From positions 2,728,001-2,792,000 of the forward strand of contig JAUCEF010000017.1 in assembly GCA_033558025.1 (NCBI GenBank): a stretch of 64,000 nt of DNA, written 5' to 3'. The notes beneath the pieces were generated by a model. It saw only the letters and a list, made by a program, of their open reading frames with translations. It was not told where the DNA came from and searched no databases. Source of the DNA: Phytophthora sp. 'mugwort' (Eukaryota; Oomycota; Peronosporomycetes; Peronosporales; Peronosporaceae). The stretch's first letter is position 1; each line of letters begins with the position of its first letter. The position numbers and the translations under genes are program-made. Of the stretch, positions 9,544 through 18,449 are shown piece after piece.

Positions 9544-10623
9544 CTAATTGGCCTTGCTGCTGTCTTCTGGTTCGCCCTCGTTGTCGGGGTCGACACCGCC
9601 ATTCACAAGCATCTCGCGCACTTTTCTTTCAATATTAAGCGTGTGCAGCAGGATACGCTGGAGAATGAGCGCCGAATCGGGGTCCACACCTTCAGTCACT
9701 TTCTTGAGGTCGCGCTCACCCTTCCAAATCATGTGTGTGCCAGCCTTGATGCTGTAGCCTCGATCATCAATCTCGTCTAATCCTCGGCCCTTCTCGAAGT
9801 GTTCTCGCAGCTCACCGTACTCCTCCTCATCCATCAATGGCATAGCAGCAATGATTTCAAACACCTCGTTGAGTTCACTCAGCAGCTTCTCGATCGAAGC
9901 ATCTTCCATCGTCGTTCCGCTATCATCAGGGTTGTAGGCCATGGACGACTGCTCCAGCTGCTCCTCAAGCTTTGCGTCCGCCTCCTCCTCCTTGTCAAAG
10001 GCCAGGTTCGCGTTTTCCACCGCATTCTTGTCCACAACCTTGCCCCAGCTGTCCTCGCCCCACTGCAACGTCTCCGGCAGACCGCACTCACCGAAGAACC
10101 GCTCCAGAGCCTCCTCCACCAACGTGTTGCACGCGCCGCCCGTCGTGCGCAGCTGCAGATTCACTTTCTTAAACTCGCCCTCCACTGGTGTCTTCAGGAA
10201 GAACGGCAGCATTATCGTCTTTGCTGGAGGAAACTTGTTGTGCTTCTCAATCGCGTCCAAAATACCCAGTAGCTCCTTGTACGACTCCTCGTTCGCGCGC
10301 TGCTGCTCCGGGTACCGCCCGAACAGGTCCGGGTGCGTGCGCAGGTAAAGCTTTTGCAGCGTGTCCTTAAGCATTGGCGCCTTGCCGGCCTTCTGACTAT
10401 TCGTCTCGCGCAGGTTTGTGCGGCGCAGGTCTCGCTCGCTCATCTTGGTGCGCACGCTGCCGAGGCTGGAGGCCGACAGGAACGGAGACTTCACAGCACA
10501 TGGCGAGCGCTGCCGCTGCGGCGGCAGTGCGTTGGCCAGTAGCGCAGACGCGCGCAGAGTATTGGAAACATACGAGATGGGGGCGGCGCGGGCCGCGAGA
10601 CGAACTGCTGCGACAAGGGCCAT
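9544..10623 (-). CDS. mitochondrial DUF4460-domain protein (TCAIM-like), copy 2
   Basis: A 359-residue paralogue of the protein at 6133-7236, on the opposite strand and pointing at it across the kinase gene. The N-terminus (MALVAAVRLAARAA) is again Arg/Ala-rich and acid-free, as in mitochondrial presequences. HPDLFG is at 97-102. The central part (about 84-195) is nearly identical to copy 1, also at synonymous sites. The flanks, and above all the C-terminal half, differ in sequence and length: it lacks the Lys/Arg-rich helix insertion and the long Asp run. Both frames are intact, so both copies are probably functional. The stop lies 80 bp from the kinase stop, so the two genes converge. Confidence 0.75.
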   Translation of the reverse strand: MALVAAVRLAARAAPISYVSNTLRASALLANALPPQRQRSPCAVKSPFLSASSLGSVRTKMSERDLRRTNLRETNSQKAGKAPMLKDTLQKLYLRTHPDLFGRYPEQQRANEESYKELLGILDAIEKHNKFPPAKTIMLPFFLKTPVEGEFKKVNLQLRTTGGACNTLVEEALERFFGECGLPETLQWGEDSWGKVVDKNAVENANLAFDKEEEADAKLEEQLEQSSMAYNPDDSGTTMEDASIEKLLSELNEVFEIIAAMPLMDEEEYGELREHFEKGRGLDEIDDRGYSIKAGTHMIWKGERDLKKVTEGVDPDSALILQRILLHTLNIERKVREMLVNGGVDPDNEGEPEDSSKAN

Positions 10624-10743
10624 GAAGCTGCTGCTGGAATACTGGTACTTTTTAAAGCTATCCGCTGGTTTTGACTACTAGGTAGCTATGGAGTGTTTAG
10701 TTTTGAGGGACACACATACTTTTTAAAGTTAGAAGTTCTACTA

Positions 10744-10823
10744 TGACAATAGTATTACTATTTAAATAATAATAAGTACTTTTGCTATAGTAATACTTAA
10801 TTTAATAGTAATACTATTGTCAC
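10744..10823. repeat. MITE-like inverted repeat upstream of DUF4460 copy 2
   Basis: About 20-bp arms (TGACAATAGTATTACTATT and its complement) face each other across an AT-rich centre. It lies about 120 bp upstream of the copy-2 start. The motif CAGTAAAAGC that follows it also occurs in the repeat upstream of copy 1. Confidence 0.6.
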
Positions 10824-10853
10824 AGTAAAAGCGAAAATTTTCGAATCAAAATG

Positions 10854-10926
10854 TACGCGACGCGGGACTCGAACCCGCAACCCCCAGATTCGAAGTCTGA
10901 TACGCTATCCATTGCGCCAGCCGCGC
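10854..10926 (-). tRNA. tRNA-Arg(TCG)
   Basis: A 73-nt cloverleaf on the minus strand. The acceptor stem GCGCGGC pairs with GTCGCGT (two G-U pairs) and the discriminator is A. The anticodon arm TCAGA-CTTCGAA-TCTGG gives anticodon TCG, reading CGA codons. The T arm GCGGG-TTCGAGT-CCCGC is perfect. The D arm carries AATGGAT. It looks functional and is a single copy, in contrast to the Pro array. Confidence 0.85.
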
Positions 10927-11119
10927 TGTTATTTTGTCGACGATTTCATTGTAAAATTAAGTTTGGATTTTAATGCTTGCTTCATTTAGATCGAAATGTG
11001 ACACCCTTTTCCGAAGGTATCAAGAGCGATTTAACCTTAAAAAAGAAGCGATCGAGGGGTCCTTTGGCTACATTTTCAGCGCCCGGGAAGTCCAAAAAAA
11101 CGAAGAAAGCTGTGAGTCT

Positions 11120-11833
11120 CGGGATAAAAAAATCGTAACATATTTTTATTTAGTTTGTTTCGGAAATTGCCTATCGAAAGATTCTGGATAGGTCGAGATG
11201 TGATCTAAATCGATTGGTTTATCTAGTATCTGCCACAAATACGACGCATAGGCTTCATGCGACTTCTGCTGGGGCAACAGCGCCATTGTGAAGGCTCTCT
11301 GCATTTCCGCGTTGCTGTCGAGGCGTTTCTACGTTTTTTCTGTTGGGGTCGATTGACGACGTTCTTCTCCTTGCTAACGGCGGCGCTCATCCCCACCGTG
11401 GTGAAGAGCTCCGTCTTGGCCTCGCCCTTGTCCATGCACGAGGGTAAGTTGACCAGGTGCTTCATGCATCCCTCTTACCGCATAGGCATGCCTTCATGCA
11501 CGCCGAGGATCTCGACCGAGACTTGCCACCGCGTAATAGTGGGGCCGGATAGTCCGACGCGGTCGTTCGGCTCAGACGGCGCAGTTGCAGAGACCTCGCC
11601 CTCTCCTTCAGCTCGCCTTCCGCGTTGGTGTCCTCGTTCGCTGACACGCTGGTATCTTGGACGTACTCCGAATCCGGTTCGCTCACCATCGTCACCGCTG
11701 CATTCGAGAGGACATTTTTTTGTCTTTCTTGGCCATTCAAAGTTGTTGCCCTAATCAGTACCTTGACTTGAAACTCCTCCAGCAAAAAAAAAGGCGTAAT
11801 GATCCGTTTGAAAAAGGTTCCACATATGCTCAT
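11120..11833 (-). pseudogene. decayed minus-strand gene, family unknown
   Basis: Three protein-like stretches follow one another on the minus strand in different frames. The first is at 11833-11462 (acidic middle part, later RRLSRTTASDY). The second, at about 11540-11300, reads ITRWQVSVEILGVHEGMPMR, then a stop, then KHLVNLPSCMDKGEAK and VGMSAAVSKEKNVV. The third, at about 11330-11125, reads EMQRAFTMALLPQQKSHEAY, then YLWQILDKPIDLDHIS. Composition and continuity suggest one gene with two frameshifts and at least two stops. I do not recognise the domain. Confidence 0.4.
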
Positions 11834-11949
11834 TTTTTTTTCCTTTTTGAGTATATTTCCTTTAGTTTAGAATGCTATAGCAAACAGCTCGATTGCAAAA
11901 CCGACTTGTAGTTCATGGCCAGAACTTCTGGGCCGCTGCAGCCCAAAGG

Positions 11950-12440
11950 ACCTCAGAAGACGACGTACCGGACGATGGCCCGCTGCGCGAGCGATTCTCC
12001 GAGTCATGGATCATTCTCGCGGACAATGGTTACTAGGGGCTAGCGGACACACACCGCGTGCTCCATCGGAAGCGCCGCCGCCCGACTGCACCTCTAACAC
12101 TGAAAGAAGAGACTTCAAACCGTGAGATCTCTTCGGACGGGACCCTTGTCGAAACTACTTGGGGGGATGCATACTATGGGCGTTCTGTAGCGGTAAGTAC
12201 AGGTGATAGGAGTCAAAGTACGAAATGTACTTCCGTGCATTTGTTGTACTGACAAACATCCACGCCAGAGTGCACCCTCTCCGGGCCGACGACGGCGCAC
12301 ACTATCGAGACTATCTTCGGCGTCTAAACCACATTGGAACTACGCGCTTGGAGAGAAGACGAGAGGCCACAGAGTGCGCGCGAGCGCCGCCAGTTGCGTC
12401 TTGTCACAGAAGTGCCGCTACTCAATTCAGACCAGGATGA
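11950..12440 (+). pseudogene. PIF/Harbinger-like DDE_Tnp_4 transposase, 3' fragment
   Basis: The piece begins with SESWIILADNGY, where the family has the second catalytic Asp in an ADxGYxG motif, and then meets a TAG. A conserved Lys/Arg/Pro-rich stretch follows. After frame changes near 12150-12220, the C-terminal hallmark MYFRAFVVLTNIHARVHPLR and ADDGAHYRDYLRRL is open from 12225. The order matches oomycete Harbinger transposases as I know them. The first two thirds of the gene and both element ends are missing. Confidence 0.65.
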
Positions 12441-12482
12441 GAGAGTAGTGAGAGTGACAGCTCGCTGACTAGTTAAGCACAG

Positions 12483-12858
12483 CATACTAATTAAAGGTAG
12501 GAGAGGAAGAGCGTGCGGGAGCGAGTCGATGAAGAAGGCTTCTTGGCGAGGTTGCAAAACCAAAAATGAGTGGGATTGATGTCGTTATTGTTCTCTACCT
12601 TCCTAGCTCATTTCTTCTACTGTCTTTGCTACCGTGGATTTTCTAATCCCATCAGGTATCCCATATGTATAGTGGGAGATGCAAAAGTTGTGGTCAAAGC
12701 GGGAACTCGAACACGCTAACTGCTTGCTCGCATAGAGAAACTTTGGTCTACAAATCATGAATGCGTTTCTATACAAAATCCACATAATTCATACAAGCCC
12801 ACACATGCAGAACATATGCAAAACGGCACTTCAACACACGCAACATCACCTGCCAACA
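12483..12858 (-). repeat. tRNA-derived SINE-like repeat, copy A
   Basis: About 376 bp that match the complement of 13573-13962 with small indels. The tRNA-like part, read on the minus strand, keeps the B box (GTTCGAGTT, 12712-12704) and the preceding ATGCGAGC stretch, but its A box has decayed. The flanking 200 bp towards 12483 are conserved between the copies. Confidence 0.65.
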
Positions 12859-13079
12859 GCAATCACATAATGAAATATCCGTCTGCACCAAAGCCCGACT
12901 ACAGATTCCACTCTCAGTTCCGGCACCACCCCCTCCCATATCCTCGCAAATACGCTGCGATAGAATTTATCGTCTTGACAAAGGAAAGCGAAATTCAAAC
13001 CAAAAGGGCGGGAAGCGAGCCAGCGCCCCATTTCGCGACGACCGAGAGTCCCACACAGATACCACGCAGACGCAGCGAA

Positions 13080-13572
13080 TGGGGCGTTGGTTGACCTTCG
13101 AGCAGAAGCGGTTGACCATTGCCAAGTCCTGCGAGTGCCCAGGCATGACCCACATGTAGCTCGCAGACTGGGCAAAGACCGCGCTTACGCTTCCCGCCCG
13201 CCAGCTCGCACGACGATCTGCGTATATTCTGCACAAGGCGGCTGCCTTCTCCACCGCGGCTTACCGAGACGATGAACGGCGCAAGCCGCTGAAGCTGGTC
13301 TCCTTGCGGCTGGAGAAGAAATATGGAAGTGGATGCAAAAGCAAGAGCAGAAGAATGTCTGCTTGTCACGTGCAATGATTGCGATGAAAGCTCGCGAGCT
13401 GCAAGGCGAGCTATCGGACGCGTAGATCTGTCTTTCTCTGATGGATGGATGACGGCTTTTATGCACCGACACGGTCTACGCTTTCGGCTGCGGCATGGCG
13501 AAGCAGGTTCCGTGGACCTTGAGGCCGTACGGCAGGTGATTGAAGAGCTCCAGGAACTGACAGATCTGTATG
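13080..13572 (+). pseudogene. Tigger-like transposase, DNA-binding half
   Basis: The N-terminal half of a CENP-B/Tigger-type transposase. It reads RWLTFEQKRLTIAKSCECPG, then a stop where the family has Glu-Leu-Ala, then LADWAKTALTLPARQLARR. After frame changes comes EEIWKWMQKQEQKNVCLSRA followed by MKARELQGELSDA. The last frame has LSFSDGWMTAFMHRHGLRF then HGEAGSVD, the Tc5 helix-turn-helix signature. It breaks off at LTDLY, exactly where the SINE-like copy B begins. The catalytic half resumes at 13975. Confidence 0.7.
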
Positions 13573-13962
13573 TGTTGGCAGGTGATGTTGCGTGTGTTGA
13601 AGTGCCGGTTTGCATATGTTGTGTGGGTTTGCGTGAGTTATGGGGTTTTTGTTATGGATACGTATTCATTATTACTAGACAAAATGCTTTCTATAGCTCA
13701 GCTGGTTTAGTCTGTCTATGCGAGCCAGCAGTTAGCGTGTTCGAGTCCCGCTTTGATCACAACTTATGCATCTCCCACTATACATATGGGATACCTGATG
13801 GATTAGAAAACTCACCGTAGCAAAGACAGTAGAAGAAATGAGCTAGGAAGGTAGAGAACAATAACGACATCAATCCCACTCACTTTCGGTTTTGCAATCT
13901 CGCCAAGAAGCCTTCTTCATCGACTCGCTCCCGCACGCTCTTCCTCTCCTACTTTTAGTATG
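13573..13962 (+). repeat. tRNA-derived SINE-like repeat, copy B
   Basis: About 390 bp. The tRNA-like part has a perfect Pol III A box (TAGCTCAGCTGG, 13694-13705) and B box (GTTCGAGTC, 13739-13747) at tRNA spacing. The T arm has one mismatch and the acceptor stem does not close, so it is not a tRNA gene. Copy A at 12483-12858 lies inverted upstream. Copy B sits between the two halves of a transposase frame. Confidence 0.65.
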
Positions 13963-13974
13963 AGCCCCATGACA

Positions 13975-14650
13975 TCTATAATATGGATGAACGGGGCTCT
14001 GTATGCGATGGCGCCAGCGCGCTCTAATGCACCAAGAGCATGCACGGCGTTAAGAAGCAGAGGATGAGAATTACACTAGCGCTCACGGCCAACGCGGACG
14101 GTCCGACGCATTGCCAATCCTATATATTGGCAAGCCATAGAAGCCACGTGCTGCGGTAAGCTCACACTTGAGCAACGTGGCTTCGTACCGCTCCAATAAG
14201 AACGCGTGGATGACCGGTGACATTTTTCGAGAGTGGCTTTTAAAACTCGACCGAAACATGCGTGCGCCCGGACGCCACATTCTACTGCTTTTAGATAATG
14301 CCACCTCGCACAAACCGGGTGACCTCGTGCTTACCAGCTATGCCTGCAGCCATTGCCGCCGAATACGACTGCTTTTCTTTGCAGCCGATGGATGCCGGCA
14401 TAATTGCAGACTTCAAGTGTTCATACCGTAGGAAACAGCTCAGATGGGTTTATGACAAGCTGAAGCGTGATGAGCCCCTTGGAAGGATGCTTACAAGGTG
14501 AACCAGCTTGAGGCAATGCAGTGGGGTAAGGAGATATGGGCAGAGCTTGCACTCAAGAAGACGATCCAGAACTGCTACCGCCACACGGGCATTTGCTTTG
14601 CTGCGGTAGCTGGCCACGAATGAAATTCTGATGACGACAAGTGCACTTAC
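13975..14650 (+). pseudogene. Tigger-like transposase, catalytic half
   Basis: The continuation of the relic at 13080-13572. It reads DIYNMDERG (first catalytic Asp; the family has DETG). After a stop it reads GVKKQRMRITLALTANADG, then NKNAWMTGDIFREWLLKLD and HILLLLDNATSH (second Asp). A frameshift precedes QPMDAGIIADFK (third Asp), then YRRKQLRWVYDKL. The tail reads QLEAMQWGKEIWAE then TIQNCYRHTGICF. All three catalytic aspartates survive, but several frameshifts and stops do not allow expression. Confidence 0.7.
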
Positions 14651-15045
14651 GGCGAAGATGTCCGCGTCGACGAGATAATCATCCGAGCGTCGGAGATGCA
14701 TCTGTAATACTCTCCTTATAATCCTTATTGAAATATAAGCTTTGGATCATTAAAGGTGGACCATGGTGCCGGAAGTGAGAGCGAAATCTGTATTTGCCCT
14801 CGATCAGACAGTAGCATCTTTAGTAAGAGTCTCCTCAATAATCACGCTGCTTGTAGGCGTAACTAAGTAACTTAGATCGCGCTTTCTCGCATCGATTCTG
14901 ATCAGAAATTCGGCATTATTGTGAACAGTCTTGGTTTGATCGGTAATACAGCAATAGAGATAAATGCTGCTATCTGGTTTATATGTCTATTGAGTGCCCA
15001 GTTAGAGGAAGACGACTGAATCTATAGAACAATACAAGTGAGTTC
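14651..15045. other. AT-rich intergenic DNA, nothing recognised
   Basis: No convincing frame, RNA fold or repeat was seen between the transposase relic and the microsatellite. Confidence 0.4.
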
Positions 15046-15151
15046 AGTGAGTGAATGAGTGGGTGAGTGGATGGGTGCGTGGATGAGTGAGTGAGTGAAT
15101 GAGTGAGTGATGAGTGAGTGAGTGAATGAGTGAGTGATGAGTGAGTAGGTG
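15046..15151. repeat. (GAGT)n microsatellite
   Basis: About 106 bp of imperfect GAGT/GAAT/GGGT tetranucleotide repeats. A longer sub-unit (GTGAGTGAGTGAATGAGTGA) is itself repeated. Confidence 0.9.
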
Positions 15152-15309
15152 AATCCGTTTCACACTGTCCGTTTCACTCGGTCAATCAAAACTCGGCCTT
15201 CAAAAGTTGACCAATTAAATTCACCAAAGTCCGTTATGATTAACGGTACTTCAGTGTAACATTTTGAAAGGTCGATCGCACGCATATGACCCCTCAGATG
15301 TGTCGCTAC

Positions 15310-15436
15310 TCTGGAAAGTCTCCACGAGCAGTTCGCAGAGGACATCACTGTCAACCAGCTATGGATTCTGGCGTCCAAGCGAAGACGGCGCGACCCGCGC
15401 GAGCTGGACACGGCGCTGTATCAGCTGTATTATTTT
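15310..15436 (+). pseudogene. orphan exon-like coding fragment
   Basis: A short open stretch reads LESLHEQFAEDITVNQLWIL, then ASKRRRRDPRELDTALYQLY, and ends at a stop after YYFLRA. It has normal protein composition and a helix-rich, charged character. No start codon or continuation is clear, and the family is not recognised. It is probably a gene fragment; a terminal exon is possible. Confidence 0.3.
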
Positions 15437-15552
15437 CTAAGAGCATGAGACTCTTACCTAAAAGTTGCATGCATCGTTTCCAAACTGCATCAGTGATAAA
15501 TTTGCAGGACTGAAGACAAAAAGGTGAGGATTATTTTTATCCTAACTATGCT

Positions 15553-15747
15553 ATGTATGGTTCTGGTAATGCGAACTCATCTAGTTTTGTTATGGTTCTG
15601 TTCATTCTTAGTTGCGCACGGCCTGGCGCTCATTCGTCGGAAGCGACAACAACGATATCCACCGCGCAGCGAGCATTCAGTGATGGTGATGTAAAATGCA
15701 TCCCTGTTGCAAAATGTCGTACAAAAAAAAAAAAAAAACACTCGTAA
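15553..15747 (+). CDS. small hypothetical ORF with signal-like N-terminus
   Basis: A 64-residue frame with a hydrophobic stretch (SSFVMVLFILSCA) ending in an AHS-like possible cleavage site. It then becomes a short tail whose last codons run through the A-tract at 15723-15738. It could be a fragment of a secreted protein. No RxLR or other effector motif is visible and there is no other support, so it may be chance. Confidence 0.2.
   Translation: MYGSGNANSSSFVMVLFILSCARPGAHSSEATTTISTAQRAFSDGDVKCIPVAKCRTKKKKKHS
15723..15738 (+). repeat. 16-base A-tract next to the array edge
   Basis: An uninterrupted run of 16 A lies 19 bp before the first base of array homology at 15758. Confidence 0.9.
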
Positions 15748-15832
15748 AACCCTCAAAGTCTGGAGAGAGCTGTGAGCATGCGTAGGAAGCGTGCTGGCGG
15801 CGCGACATGTGGGTGTGAAGAATGATTTGCGT

Positions 15833-15904
15833 GGCCTTGTGGTCTAGTGGTATGATTCTCGCTTAGGGTGCGAGAGGTCCCGGATTCGATCTCCGGCAAG
15901 GCCC
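15833..15904 (+). tRNA. tRNA-Pro(AGG), copy 1
   Basis: 72 nt. Acceptor GGCCTTG/CAAGGCC, discriminator C. Anticodon arm CTCGC-TTAGGGT-GCGAG with anticodon AGG at 15865-15867. T arm CCGGA-TTCGATC-TCCGG, so the pair next to the T loop is A-U instead of the near-universal G-C. Sequence and length follow eukaryotic tRNA-Pro closely. All later copies read the same by eye. Unit 1 carries private spacer differences. Confidence 0.95.
15840..15893 (+). promoter_or_regulatory. internal Pol III promoter (A and B boxes), unit 1
   Basis: A box TGGTCTAGTGG at 15840-15850 and B box around GATTCGATCTC at 15883-15893. The base before TTCGA is A rather than the usual G. The same boxes recur in all units. Confidence 0.65.
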
Positions 15905-15919
15905 TGCTCTTTGCTTGCC

Positions 15920-15923
15920 TTTT
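15920..15923 (+). terminator. Pol III oligo-T terminator of array unit 1
   Basis: TTTT 16 nt after the tRNA 3' end, present at the same place in every unit. A second TTTT at 15947-15950 is a back-up, lost (TTCT) in units 20, 30, 69, 112 and 126. Confidence 0.6.
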
Positions 15924-16209
15924 GGGACGCTCGCGATACGCACTTGTTTTGGCCGCTGTGCGCCGTCTGATGGGTGCGTTGGCCCGGCCACGTGTGTGGC
16001 ACGATACGACTCTGTCCACCGCGCCCAAATCAGACGACGGAAATGGAGCGTCTCATTTCAACGGCGGTAGGCGTCCAATATCTGTGTTGAAGGTCAGGGG
16101 AAGGTCAGCACAGCAGCGCGTTGGAACGGAGAACGTCTGGAGAGAGCTGTGAGCATGCGTAGGAGGCGTGCTGGCGGCGCGACATGTGGGTGTGAAGAAT
16201 GATTTGCGT

Positions 16210-16281
16210 GGCCTTGTGGTCTAGTGGTATGATTCTCGCTTAGGGTGCGAGAGGTCCCGGATTCGATCTCCGGCAAGGCCC
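16210..16281 (+). tRNA. tRNA-Pro(AGG), copy 2
   Basis: Standard 377-bp unit. Confidence 0.95.
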
Positions 16282-16586
16282 TGCTCTTTGCTTGCCTTTT
16301 GGGACGCTCGCGATACGCACTTGTTTTGGCCGCTGTGCGCCGTCTGATGGGTGCGTTGGCACGGCCACGTGTGTGGCACGATACGACTCTGTCCACCGCG
16401 CCCAAATCAGACGACGGAAATGGAGCGTCTCATTTCAACGGCGGTAGGCGTCCAATATCTGTGTTGAAGGTCAGGGGAAGGTCAGCACAGCAGCGCGTTG
16501 GAACGGAGAACGTCTGGAGAGAGCTGTGAGCATGCGTAGGAGGCGTGCTGGCGGCGCGACATGTGGGTGTGAAGAATGATTTGCGT

Positions 16587-16658
16587 GGCCTTGTGGTCTA
16601 GTGGTATGATTCTCGCTTAGGGTGCGAGAGGTCCCGGATTCGATCTCCGGCAAGGCCC
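16587..16658 (+). tRNA. tRNA-Pro(AGG), copy 3
   Basis: 377-bp unit; spacer variant AGCATAG. Confidence 0.95.
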
Positions 16659-16963
16659 TGCTCTTTGCTTGCCTTTTGGGACGCTCGCGATACGCACTTG
16701 TTTTGGCCGCTGTGCGCCGTCTGATGGGTGCGTTGGCACGGCCACGTGTGTGGCACGATACGACTCTGTCCACCGCGCCCAAATCAGACGACGGAAATGG
16801 AGCGTCTCATTTCAACGGCGGTAGGCGTCCAATATCTGTGTTGAAGGTCAGGGGAAGGTCAGCATAGCAGCGCGTTGGAACGGAGAACGTCTGGAGAGAG
16901 CTGTGAGCATGCGTAGGAGGCGTGCTGGCGGCGCGACATGTGGGTGTGAAGAATGATTTGCGT

Positions 16964-17035
16964 GGCCTTGTGGTCTAGTGGTATGATTCTCGCTTAGGGT
17001 GCGAGAGGTCCCGGATTCGATCTCCGGCAAGGCCC
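16964..17035 (+). tRNA. tRNA-Pro(AGG), copy 4
   Basis: 366-bp unit (11-bp deletion). Confidence 0.95.
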
Positions 17036-17329
17036 TGCTCTTTGCTTGCCTTTTGGGACGCTCGCGATACGCACTTGTTTTGGCCGCTGTGCGCCGTCTG
17101 ATGGGTGCGTTGGCACGGCCACGTGTGTGGCACGATACGACTCTGTCCACCGCGCCCAAATCAGACGACGGAAATGGAGCGTCTCATTTCAACGGCGGTA
17201 GGCGTCCAATATCTGTGTTGAAGGTCAGCACAGCAGCGCGTTGGAACGGAGAACGTCTGGAGAGAGCTGTGAGCATGCGTAGGAGGCGTGCTGGCGGCGC
17301 GACATGTGGGTGTGAAGAATGATTTGCGT

Positions 17330-17401
17330 GGCCTTGTGGTCTAGTGGTATGATTCTCGCTTAGGGTGCGAGAGGTCCCGGATTCGATCTCCGGCAAGGCC
17401 C
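17330..17401 (+). tRNA. tRNA-Pro(AGG), copy 5
   Basis: Standard unit. Confidence 0.95.
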
Positions 17402-17706
17402 TGCTCTTTGCTTGCCTTTTGGGACGCTCGCGATACGCACTTGTTTTGGCCGCTGTGCGCCGTCTGATGGGTGCGTTGGCACGGCCACGTGTGTGGCACG
17501 ATACGACTCTGTCCACCGCGCCCAAATCAGACGACGGAAATGGAGCGTCTCATTTCAACGGCGGTAGGCGTCCAATATCTGTGTTGAAGGTCAGGGGAAG
17601 GTCAGCACAGCAGCGCGTTGGAACGGAGAACGTCTGGAGAGAGCTGTGAGCATGCGTAGGAGGCGTGCTGGCGGCGCGACATGTGGGTGTGAAGAATGAT
17701 TTGCGT

Positions 17707-17778
17707 GGCCTTGTGGTCTAGTGGTATGATTCTCGCTTAGGGTGCGAGAGGTCCCGGATTCGATCTCCGGCAAGGCCC
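17707..17778 (+). tRNA. tRNA-Pro(AGG), copy 6
   Basis: 366-bp unit. Confidence 0.95.
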
Positions 17779-18072
17779 TGCTCTTTGCTTGCCTTTTGGG
17801 ACGCTCGCGATACGCACTTGTTTTGGCCGCTGTGCGCCGTCTGATGGGTGCGTTGGCACGGCCACGTGTGTGGCACGATACGACTCTGTCCACCGCGCCC
17901 AAATCAGACGACGGAAATGGAGCGTCTCATTTCAACGGCGGTAGGCGTCCAATATCTGTGTTGAAGGTCAGCACAGCAGCGCGTTGGAACGGAGAACGTC
18001 TGGAGAGAGCTGTGAGCATGCGTAGGAGGCGTGCTGGCGGCGCGACATGTGGGTGTGAAGAATGATTTGCGT

Positions 18073-18144
18073 GGCCTTGTGGTCTAGTGGTATGATTCTC
18101 GCTTAGGGTGCGAGAGGTCCCGGATTCGATCTCCGGCAAGGCCC
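18073..18144 (+). tRNA. tRNA-Pro(AGG), copy 7
   Basis: Triple marker: TTTTAGGACG, GGAATGGAG, GCATAGGAGG. Confidence 0.95.
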
Positions 18145-18449
18145 TGCTCTTTGCTTGCCTTTTAGGACGCTCGCGATACGCACTTGTTTTGGCCGCTGTG
18201 CGCCGTCTGATGGGTGCGTTGGCACGGCCACGTGTGTGGCACGATACGACTCTGTCCACCGCGCCCAAATCAGACGACGGAAATGGAGCGTCTCATTTCA
18301 ACGGCGGTAGGCGTCCAATATCTGTGTTGAAGGTCAGGGGAAGGTCAGCACAGCAGCGCGTTGGAATGGAGAACGTCTGGAGAGAGCTGTGAGCATGCAT
18401 AGGAGGCGTGCTGGCGGCGCGACATGTGGGTGTGAAGAATGATTTGCGT

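Noticed and set aside
10973..11191. 72-codon plus-strand frame after the tRNA-Arg
   Set aside because: No motif, and it overlaps the better-looking minus-strand gene relic. Low-complexity Lys runs suggest chance.
13690..13760. Working tRNA gene in the SINE-like copy B
   Set aside because: A and B boxes are good, but the acceptor stem does not close and the T stem has a mismatch. The inverted partner is more degraded.
12483..13962. A transposon with 380-bp terminal inverted repeats around the Tigger-like HTH half
   Set aside because: The transposase frame continues beyond the right arm, so the arm interrupts it rather than bounding it. An insertion of a separate repeat explains this better, though a foldback element is not excluded.
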